In this document: piece by piece, positions 1 to 5,585 of the stretch
Layout: every line of letters starts with the position of its first letter
How positions within the stretch are numbered: position 1 is the stretch's first letter
NCBI GenBank assembly: GCA_021734595.1
Contig: JAIPIO010000162.1
Location: 1-9,154, forward strand
Source of the DNA: Kiritimatiellales bacterium
GTDB lineage: Bacteria; Verrucomicrobiota; Kiritimatiellia; Kiritimatiellales; Pontiellaceae
Length of the DNA: 9,154 nucleotides
Direction: 5' to 3'
The notes under the pieces: model-generated
The model's database searches: none
What the model was told of the DNA's origin: nothing
Seen by the model: the letters and a program-made list of their open reading frames with translations, nothing else
Position numbers and translations under genes: made by a program

Positions 1-260
1 TCATTGACCAGACTTTTACTCAATCCCATGCCGCACCCCGAGCAGTGCCCATCCGCGATCGGCACCACCGCTTCCGGATGCTTCTGCAACAACTGGTTGA
101 GGTGTGTCCTGGTTCGGGGCGGCAAATTGGCCCCAAGCAGCACTATGTTTTTATCCAGTGCGTCGAGAGGCACCTTGGGCATAACGGCCTTCTTCTGCAT
201 CCGCGCCACCACCAGCTCCTGGAGCTGGATGAGTTGGTTGATCAGTTTGCGATCAGTCAT
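1..260 (-). CDS. Probable zinc-ribbon protein, 3' end cut by window edge
   Basis: I read this from the minus strand: an open frame of 86 codons from ATG at 258-260 to the left edge without a stop. The protein begins MTDRKLINQLIQLQELVVAR, a heptad-like, Leu/Gln-rich stretch (about residues 4-22) that could form a helix or short coiled coil. A His/Leu-rich segment follows (about 46-62). At residues 71-80 it reads GHCSGCGMGL, with Cys73 and Cys76 in a CxxC-G-M arrangement typical of the first knuckle of C4 zinc ribbons; the second CxxC would lie outside the window. The start is well supported: AAGGAG at 269-274 sits 8 bases upstream, and the preceding small-subunit stop (TAA, 264-266) is only 3 bases away, so the gene belongs to the same operon. 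Function is unknown: it could be an accessory or assembly factor, a regulator, or an unrelated passenger. Confidence is high that it is a real gene, moderate for the zinc ribbon. Confidence 0.72.
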   Translation of the reverse strand, partial: MTDRKLINQLIQLQELVVARMQKKAVMPKVPLDALDKNIVLLGANLPPRTRTHLNQLLQKHPEAVVPIADGHCSGCGMGLSKSLVN

Positions 261-263
261 TTT

Positions 264-1061
264 TTATTCTCCTTTTTTTAAAGCGATTTTGGTGTCGTCC
301 ACGCGACCGAACAAGCGCAGCAGACCGTCGAGGATGGTGAGCGGATGCGGCGGACAGCCGGGGATGTACAGATCGACGGGCAGAAGCGAATCCGCGCCGT
401 TGTTGACCTCTTGATGATCGATAAAGGGGCCGCCGGAGATCGCACAGGAACCGACGGCAATAACGATCTTGGGTTCGGGTATGGCGGTATAGGTGTCGAG
501 CAGCGCCGACTTCATGTTTTGCGTAACGGGGCCGGTAATGAGCAAACCGTCAGCGTGGCGCGGCGCGGCCACAAACTGGATGCCAAAACGGCCGAGATCC
601 CAGCCGACGGTACCGAGCACGTTCACATCGGCTTCGCAGGCGTTGCACCCGCCGGCGCTGACCTCGCGCAGCTTGAGCGAACGGCCGAGCAGCTTTTTCA
701 TTTTCCCGCCCAGCTCCTCGGCCAGCACTAGTGCGGCGTCCGGTTCAAGGATGAGATCTTGATGCTGGCGGACGGCAAGGCGATAATCGGTGCTGTGCGA
801 GATGGCGGCCTCCGGGCAGGCAAGTTTGCAGTCGTTGCAAAAGAGGCATTTGCCCAGATCGATGACCAACGGTTTGCCGTCGGCAAACACGATGGCATTG
901 GTGGGGCAGGCGGCGGCACAGATGCGGAACCCGTCCCGGCAACGGGTGGCATCAATCCGGGGTCGCCCCCGGAAACGCTCGGGCATGGCGGGCGGTGGCG
1001 CATCGGGGAAGCGGATGGTGCGGTGCTTCTGATGGATTCGGGCTCGGATGACATTGATCAT
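264..1061 (-). CDS. Ferredoxin-NuoB fusion, small electron-transfer subunit (HyfH/HyfI-like)
   Basis: 265 residues joining two subunits that are separate in E. coli hydrogenase 4. The N-terminal part (about 35-90) is a two-cluster ferredoxin domain like NuoI/HycF. Its second motif is complete (Cys72, 75, 78, 82, then Pro). Its first has only three cysteines (41, 48, 52), with Phe45 where a fourth would be expected. The C-terminal part (about 125-250) is the NuoB/HycG fold with the four proximal-cluster ligands Cys139, Cys142 (GGCNACEAD), Cys206 (VGSC) and Cys236 (PGCPP). It should sit on the cytoplasmic side and pass electrons to or from the large subunit. I chose ATG at 1059-1061 because AAAGGA lies 8 bases upstream; an in-frame ATG at 1103 has no such site and would overlap the preceding gene. 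The stop is TAA at 264-266. The gap from the large-subunit gene is 23 bases, and the zinc-ribbon gene follows after 3 bases. Family call is firm; partner and substrate are inferred. Confidence 0.93.
   Translation of the reverse strand: MINVIRARIHQKHRTIRFPDAPPPAMPERFRGRPRIDATRCRDGFRICAAACPTNAIVFADGKPLVIDLGKCLFCNDCKLACPEAAISHSTDYRLAVRQHQDLILEPDAALVLAEELGGKMKKLLGRSLKLREVSAGGCNACEADVNVLGTVGWDLGRFGIQFVAAPRHADGLLITGPVTQNMKSALLDTYTAIPEPKIVIAVGSCAISGGPFIDHQEVNNGADSLLPVDLYIPGCPPHPLTILDGLLRLFGRVDDTKIALKKGE
269..274 (-). promoter_or_regulatory. Shine-Dalgarno site of the zinc-ribbon gene
   Basis: The minus strand reads AAGGAG here, 8 bases before the ATG at 258-260. It lies inside the last codons of the small-subunit gene (Lys-Gly-Glu-stop), so the two genes are probably translationally linked. 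This site is the main reason to treat the left-edge frame as a gene even though its end is missing. Confidence 0.75.
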
Positions 1062-1069
1062 GGTGCAAT

Positions 1070-1075
1070 TCCTTT
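1070..1075 (-). promoter_or_regulatory. Shine-Dalgarno site that fixes the small-subunit start
   Basis: The minus strand reads AAAGGA, 8 bases before the ATG at 1059-1061, within the 23-base gap between large- and small-subunit genes. It supports the protein beginning MINVIRARIH rather than the 14-residue-longer version starting at 1103. Confidence 0.75.
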
Positions 1076-1084
1076 GAGGCGGGG

Positions 1085-2575
1085 TTACAAATCGTGTCCG
1101 CAATACGAAAGGCTAAAACTTTTGTTGTTGAGCGGGAAGTCGGAGATCTGCTCCCCGCGCATGGCATGGGCCAGCCCCGCCCAGTTGTGGAACGAGGGGT
1201 CGGTCACCTTGTAGCGCTGGACGTTCCCCTGCTCCCCCGTCAGGGCCACGTGGCAGAGCTCGCCGCGCCAGCCCTCGACAAGCGAGACCGCGAGACACCC
1301 CGGCTTGAGCGGCCCGGTTGCGGTATGGATCTCTCCGGCGGGGAGCGCGTGGAGCTGGTCGCGGATGAAGGCGATCGAGTGCTTGATTTCCAGCCATCGG
1401 ACATAGCCGCGGGCAAAGGCATCGCCGGAATTCCAGGAGGGGAGCGGGAGCTGCGCAAAGCGGTAGATGCCGGAGGGATGGTCGTGGCGGACATCCCGCT
1501 GCACACCGGACGCGCGGGCGACCGGACCCACGATACCGAGGGTTTGGCAAATTTCGGCAGGGAGGATGCCATTGCCCTCCAACCGCGCCAGCACCGACGG
1601 GGCATCGAACATCAGTTCGATGGCGCTGGCGGCATCCTTTTCGCCGAGGTCGAGCCGCTTCAACAGGTTGTCGACCTGAGCCGCGTCGAGGTCGTATCCC
1701 GCGCCACCGGGGCGGAGCAGGCCGCGCCCAAAACGGTTGCCGCAGAGCACGGCGGTCATGTTGAGGAAGTCGCCGCGAATACGCCCACAGTACGAAGCGG
1801 TGGGCAGGAAGCCGATATCGCCCGCCAGCGCACCGAGATCGCCAATGTGGTTGGCCAGGCGCTCGAATTCGAGTGCGATGCCGCGCAAGGCCTGGGCCCG
1901 CACGGTTTTCTTGCAACCGGAGAGTGCTTCGATCAGCTGGCAGTAGGCGGTGGCGTGACCGATGGTGGTATCGCCGGAAAGGGTTTCGGCATAGTGAAGG
2001 GCTCGCTTGACCGGTTGCTCCACCAGTGCTTTTTCAATACCGCGGTGCTGGTAGCCCAGCGCAATCTCGAGATGGAACACATGTTCGCCGTGGCACTGGA
2101 AGCGAAAGTGGCCGGGTTCGATGATGCCCGCGTGGACCGGACCAACGGCGACTTCGTGGATTTCATCCCCTTCGACTTGGTAGAAGTCGCCGCTGCCGGG
2201 CAGGCTGGAGGGATCGGAGTAGCGCACGGGCTTGAGCCACGGGTGCCCCTCCGGGCGGACGCCGAACTGCTCGGCGATCTCGCGCTCGAACAAATGGACC
2301 TGGTTGCAGTCGGGGGTCATGGAGGGGAATGAATTGCCCTCGACGCGGGCGGATAGGATATTCAGCTGTCCATCTTCGTCGTTGGCCAGCACCATCAGCA
2401 GGTCGATGCCGCCGGGCTCGCCGGTATCGGAACCGAAGAACGAGGCCACGCGCTGCCCGCCTTCTATTTCGCGGCGCACGATGCGCTGGAACGCGGCCAG
2501 ATCGTGCCGCGGAATTTTTTCGAACGCAACGGCCCTGCCGGTTCCGGTCGTCAATAATTCAGATGGGGTGGTCAT
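1085..2575 (-). CDS. NuoC-NuoD type large subunit of hydrogenase-like complex, lacking NiFe ligands (HyfG/HycE-like)
   Basis: 496 residues. About residues 1-120 are the NuoC-like domain, ending in the family signature around 95-114 (FEREIAEQFGVRPEGHPWLK). The rest is the NuoD / hydrogenase large-subunit fold: GPVHAGIIEPGHFRF at 145-159, HRGIEK at 177-182, GHATAY at 206-211, FERLANHIGDLG at 237-248. In HycE/HyfG the segment before the GHATAY-equivalent is RVCGIC; here it is TLSGDT, so the ligand cysteines become Ser200 and Thr203. The C-terminal DPCxxC position reads SLSYCG, giving Ser490 and Gly493, and the protein ends three residues later without the peptide that a maturation protease removes in hydrogenases. 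It is therefore unlikely to bind NiFe or make hydrogen. The rest of the domain is intact, so it is not a decayed pseudogene. ATG at 2573-2575 overlaps the HyfF-like stop (ATGA); GGAGG lies 7 bases upstream. I recall this pattern from Ehr complexes. Confidence 0.95.
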   Translation of the reverse strand: MTTPSELLTTGTGRAVAFEKIPRHDLAAFQRIVRREIEGGQRVASFFGSDTGEPGGIDLLMVLANDEDGQLNILSARVEGNSFPSMTPDCNQVHLFEREIAEQFGVRPEGHPWLKPVRYSDPSSLPGSGDFYQVEGDEIHEVAVGPVHAGIIEPGHFRFQCHGEHVFHLEIALGYQHRGIEKALVEQPVKRALHYAETLSGDTTIGHATAYCQLIEALSGCKKTVRAQALRGIALEFERLANHIGDLGALAGDIGFLPTASYCGRIRGDFLNMTAVLCGNRFGRGLLRPGGAGYDLDAAQVDNLLKRLDLGEKDAASAIELMFDAPSVLARLEGNGILPAEICQTLGIVGPVARASGVQRDVRHDHPSGIYRFAQLPLPSWNSGDAFARGYVRWLEIKHSIAFIRDQLHALPAGEIHTATGPLKPGCLAVSLVEGWRGELCHVALTGEQGNVQRYKVTDPSFHNWAGLAHAMRGEQISDFPLNNKSFSLSYCGHDL

Positions 2576-4011
2576 GGTTGTACCTCCAGGAAATCAACCG
2601 CGTTATGCAAAAGGTTGCTTAGCGGCGCGGGGATATGCAATCCCAGCAGCAGCACCAGCCCGAGCAGAATGATCGGCGGCACCACGGTGAGCAGGCCTTC
2701 GCGAAAAACCGGTTGCGGAGCGGATTCGGATACAGGCTCGCGGTTCTGGACGACCTTCAGCACGGTGGCGCCCATGCCGATAAAGATGACCAGCAGCAGA
2801 AGCAGGAACAAGCCGCTCGCGACATAGTGCCCGGTTGCAAACCCGGCGTTCAGGATCGAAAACTCGCTGATGAACGGACCAAACGGCGGCGAGCCGATGA
2901 TGGCGATAAAACCGGTGAGGAACAACGTGCCGGAAAGCGGAAGCCGCCGCAGCGCACCGCTCACCTCGTCGGTGTTTTTGCTGCCGTAGGCGTGGTAGAT
3001 GTTGCCGGCGGAGAGGAACAACAGGCCTTTGGTGACGCCATGGGCCACCACGTGCAGCAACGTGCCGAACAGGGCGGCTCCGCCAATGCCGATGCCCAGC
3101 GCAAGGATGCCCATGTGCTCGATGCTGGAATAGGCCAGCATGCGCTTGAAGTCCTTCTGCCCCACCATGAACACCCCGGCCACTGCCATGGCAAACAAAC
3201 CCATGAAAATAAGCATGGGCGAGATGAACGTAAATTCGCCCGCCATACAGCAGATCTGGTACATGCGCAGGACCGCCAAGAAGGCGCAGACCAGCAGCGC
3301 ACCGGAAAACATGGCGGAGACCGGCGCGGGGGCTTCGCTGTGCGCTTCCGGCAACCAGGTATGCATCGGAGCGAGTCCCATCTTGGTGCCGTAGCCGACG
3401 AGCATCAGCACAAACGCCGCATGGAGCCAAGGCTTGGACAAATAGGGCGCTTGTTGCAGGAGCTCATCAAAGGCAAGGGTGGGTTTGATCCCGGCGTGCA
3501 GCGAAGCATAGGCGAGGAAAAAGGAACCCAGCAATGCCAAGGCGATGCCCACGGAACAGATCACAAGATATTTCCAGGTGGCTTCAATACTGCGCGGCGT
3601 GCGTTCGAAATAAACGAGCGGCGCACTGACCAGTGTGGTAGCCTCGATCGCCACCCACATGATCCCGAGATGGTGCGCCCAGGTAACCAGCGTCATTACG
3701 CCCAAAAAGGCACTGAAGCAAGCGCAGAACACCCGGTTGGAACGGGTGTGGCTATGCTTGAGATAGCCGACCACATGGATCGAACAAAAGAAAAAGAGCA
3801 GGCTGACCACGAGCAGGACAATCTTGCCGAGCGGATCAAGCACCAGCCAAAGGGTTGTATCCGCCAGCCCGGGTCGCGCCAACACCAGAAGCGTCAGCCC
3901 CAGATGGATCGTCCCCGTCACCGGAAGCAACCACGGGCGCAACCGGTCGGAGGGCACAACCGCCGCAACGGCCGCCATGAACAGCGGAAATAAAATCATT
4001 ACGAAAGCCAT
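2572..4011 (-). CDS. Antiporter-like membrane subunit (HyfF / NuoN-NuoM type)
   Basis: 479 mostly hydrophobic residues, consistent with about 14 membrane helices. It belongs to the Mrp-antiporter-like proton-channel family shared by complex I and group 4 hydrogenases. Channel residues visible by motif: Glu123 in WVAIEATTL (the helix-5 glutamate), Lys210 in GYGTKMGLAPMH (the helix-7 lysine), His217, Lys328 in HGVTKGLLF, and Glu383 in FISEF near the helix-12 site. The segment WLPEAHSEAPAPVSA (219-233) is the HyfF version of the family signature. Inferred role: one of three proton (or sodium) translocating modules of the complex. The start at 4009-4011 has AAGGAG 8 bases upstream; an internal Met at residue 5 is a weaker alternative. 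It follows the HyfE-like gene by 5 bases and overlaps the large-subunit gene by 4 (ATGA), implying coupled translation of membrane and peripheral arms. Confidence 0.94.
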   Translation of the reverse strand: MAFVMILFPLFMAAVAAVVPSDRLRPWLLPVTGTIHLGLTLLVLARPGLADTTLWLVLDPLGKIVLLVVSLLFFFCSIHVVGYLKHSHTRSNRVFCACFSAFLGVMTLVTWAHHLGIMWVAIEATTLVSAPLVYFERTPRSIEATWKYLVICSVGIALALLGSFFLAYASLHAGIKPTLAFDELLQQAPYLSKPWLHAAFVLMLVGYGTKMGLAPMHTWLPEAHSEAPAPVSAMFSGALLVCAFLAVLRMYQICCMAGEFTFISPMLIFMGLFAMAVAGVFMVGQKDFKRMLAYSSIEHMGILALGIGIGGAALFGTLLHVVAHGVTKGLLFLSAGNIYHAYGSKNTDEVSGALRRLPLSGTLFLTGFIAIIGSPPFGPFISEFSILNAGFATGHYVASGLFLLLLLVIFIGMGATVLKVVQNREPVSESAPQPVFREGLLTVVPPIILLGLVLLLGLHIPAPLSNLLHNAVDFLEVQP

Positions 4012-4016
4012 GGGAC

Positions 4017-4658
4017 CTACTCCTTAAGCGCAACCAACCGCCGGGTATCCAAAGAGGAAAACGCCTGATTGATATGGTTGATGATGATGCAAATGACAAA
4101 AACGGCTACAAACAGATCCAGCAGGACGCCAAGCTCAACGACCAGCGGCATGGTGCCCAGCAATAGCATGCCGAAGATATAGATGCCGTTTTCAAGCACG
4201 AGATAACCCATCACCTGCGTGATGGCCTTGGCGCGGGTGGTGAGCAGGATGAAACCGACAAAGATCGTCGCCAGCGCGGCCGGCACCAGAAGCGGCGTGG
4301 TATGTTCGCCCGCCAACGGCAGGGCCTTGGAAAAGAGCAGGGCGAACCCGGTCGCCAGCGCGCCCAGCAACATGGAGGGCAGGAAACCGATCAACGGTTC
4401 CATCTCGCGCTTGATCTGCACATCGCGCATGGCCCGCAGCATCATGAAGGGAATGATCGCCCCTTTCAGCAGGATCGCCCCCCCCGAGGCCAGCGTTGCA
4501 CTCCATCCCAAATGCTCCTCCATCAATAGCGGAATCAGCCCCAGCAGGAAACCCTGCAGGCTGACCAGCTTGATGACGGTGACAATTCGACTCGTGCCGA
4601 GCGCAAACAGGTTAAGCGCAAGAACGACCACGAGCAATGCATTCAATAGTGGATTCAT
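4017..4658 (-). CDS. HyfE-like (NuoK-type) membrane subunit
   Basis: 213 residues, close to the length I recall for E. coli HyfE (about 216) and about twice NuoK, with six to seven hydrophobic helices. The core motif is QVMGYLVLENGIYIFG at 148-163; Glu156 corresponds to one of the buried NuoK glutamates on the charged axis that links quinone/active-site chemistry to the antiporter subunits. Glu175 (LVVELGVLLDLF) and Asp181 provide further buried acids. A charged cytoplasmic loop lies at about 75-87 (RAMRDVQIKREME). Inferred role: connecting subunit between the NuoH-like anchor and the HyfF-like subunit. ATG at 4656-4658 has GAGGT 7 bases upstream, within the end of the NuoH-like gene; the gap to that gene is 5 bases. 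The stop is TAG at 4017-4019. No cofactor motif is expected or seen. Confidence 0.92.
   Translation of the reverse strand: MNPLLNALLVVVLALNLFALGTSRIVTVIKLVSLQGFLLGLIPLLMEEHLGWSATLASGGAILLKGAIIPFMMLRAMRDVQIKREMEPLIGFLPSMLLGALATGFALLFSKALPLAGEHTTPLLVPAALATIFVGFILLTTRAKAITQVMGYLVLENGIYIFGMLLLGTMPLVVELGVLLDLFVAVFVICIIINHINQAFSSLDTRRLVALKE
4020..4025 (-). promoter_or_regulatory. Shine-Dalgarno site embedded in the end of the HyfE-like gene
   Basis: The minus strand reads AAGGAG, forming the last two codons (Lys-Glu) of the upstream gene directly before its TAG stop. The spacer to the ATG at 4009-4011 is 8 bases and contains that stop. This suggests that terminating ribosomes re-initiate on the HyfF-like gene. 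Confidence 0.72.
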
Positions 4659-4663
4659 AATAA

Positions 4664-5572
4664 TTACCTCACAAGCAGGACAAAACCAAATGCGCAGAAC
4701 AAGATGGCGGCGATGAGCAGATACGGAACATGGCGCATTTGCAACCGGGCCATGATCGACTCCACCACCCCGACCCCGACGGCGAGCCCCAGCATTTCAA
4801 CGATGAACAGCCCCCAATCAAGCAAGGCGGAACCGCTCTGGAACGGGAACAGGATATGCAGCAGCACCGCACCCAATACAAATAGTTTGATCGACGCCCC
4901 GTAGAGGATCAGCCCCAGCAACGGGCCGCTGTGATCGAGTACCATCACCTCGTGGATCATCGTCAGTTCCAAGTGCGTATTCGGATCGTCAACGGGGATG
5001 CGGCTGTTTTCCGCCAACAGCAGGATGAACATCCCGATCGCCACCAGCACCAACGAGGCGGGATCTCCCTGGCCGCTAACCATCAGCGGCGCGTGTAGCA
5101 GATCGCCGAGCATCAATGTGCCGGACATTTTGGCCAGCACCAGCAGGGCGAAAAACAGGGCGGGTTCGGACAGGCAGGCGAAGGTGACTTCGCGGGCGGC
5201 GCCCATGCCTTCGAACGGCGATCCGGTATCGAGCGCCGCCGCTGTGGTGAAGAAGCGTCCGACGGCAAACAGGTAGGCAAACAAAATCAGGTCGCCGGTA
5301 AAGGATACGGGCGCATGGAACGGGCCGAGCGGCACGAGACAACCAGCCATCAGGATGCCCACCAACGTAATGACCGGTGCGGCCACAAAGATCCAAGTGG
5401 TCGTCTGGCTGATCACCATGTCCTTGCGGGCGAGCTTGATCAAGTCGTAGTAGCTCTGCAGTAGCGGCGGCCCCTTGCGGCCGGCGAAGAGCGCCTTGGT
5501 CTTGTTGATCACCCCCAACAGCAGCGGCGGCATGGCCAACATCAACACAAAATGGATAAGTAGATTAATCAT
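4664..5572 (-). CDS. NuoH/HyfC-like membrane anchor subunit
   Basis: 302 residues, normal for HycD/HyfC/EchB, with about eight hydrophobic segments. Family signatures: GRKGPPLLQSYYDLIKL at 31-47; a cytoplasmic loop GSPFEGMGAAREVTF at 117-131 ending near LSEP at 134-137; and AENSRIPVDDPNTHLELTMI at 187-206 followed by HEVM. The last is the group 4 hydrogenase form rather than the complex I form (AETNRAPFDLPEAE type). The subunit anchors the peripheral arm and begins the line of charged residues through the membrane domain. Two starts are possible. I prefer ATG at 5570-5572, giving MINLLIHFVL, because GAGA lies 9 bases upstream and the N-terminus matches the family; ATG at 5579-5581 adds three residues but leaves no spacing for a ribosome site. 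The preceding antiporter gene stops 13 bases upstream. The HyfE-like gene follows after 5 bases. Confidence 0.93.
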   Translation of the reverse strand: MINLLIHFVLMLAMPPLLLGVINKTKALFAGRKGPPLLQSYYDLIKLARKDMVISQTTTWIFVAAPVITLVGILMAGCLVPLGPFHAPVSFTGDLILFAYLFAVGRFFTTAAALDTGSPFEGMGAAREVTFACLSEPALFFALLVLAKMSGTLMLGDLLHAPLMVSGQGDPASLVLVAIGMFILLLAENSRIPVDDPNTHLELTMIHEVMVLDHSGPLLGLILYGASIKLFVLGAVLLHILFPFQSGSALLDWGLFIVEMLGLAVGVGVVESIMARLQMRHVPYLLIAAILFCAFGFVLLVR

Positions 5573-5581
5573 GGTTCCCAT

Positions 5582-5585
5582 TCTC
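5582..5585 (-). promoter_or_regulatory. Weak Shine-Dalgarno site for the NuoH-like gene
   Basis: The minus strand reads GAGA between the antiporter stop (TAA, 5586-5588) and the NuoH-like start, 9 bases before the ATG at 5570-5572. It is the weakest ribosome site in the operon, so this subunit may depend on re-initiation after the upstream gene. It favours the 5572 start over 5581. Confidence 0.4.

Noticed and set aside
1062..1103. Longer start for the small subunit at 1101-1103
   Set aside because: It would overlap the large-subunit gene by 19 bases, has no ribosome site and adds 14 residues unlike the family. The ATG at 1059-1061 has AAAGGA at good spacing.
1094..2332. Plus-strand open frame of 412 codons opposite the large-subunit gene
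   Set aside because: It lies wholly within a well-supported minus-strand gene, runs against every other gene, and shows no conserved motif. It is a by-product of GC-rich codon use.
2635..3993. Long plus-strand open frame of 452 codons opposite the HyfF-like gene
   Set aside because: Its product is rich in Gln, His, Arg and Asp with no recognisable fold, as expected from the complement of a membrane-protein gene. The minus-strand protein has clear family motifs throughout.
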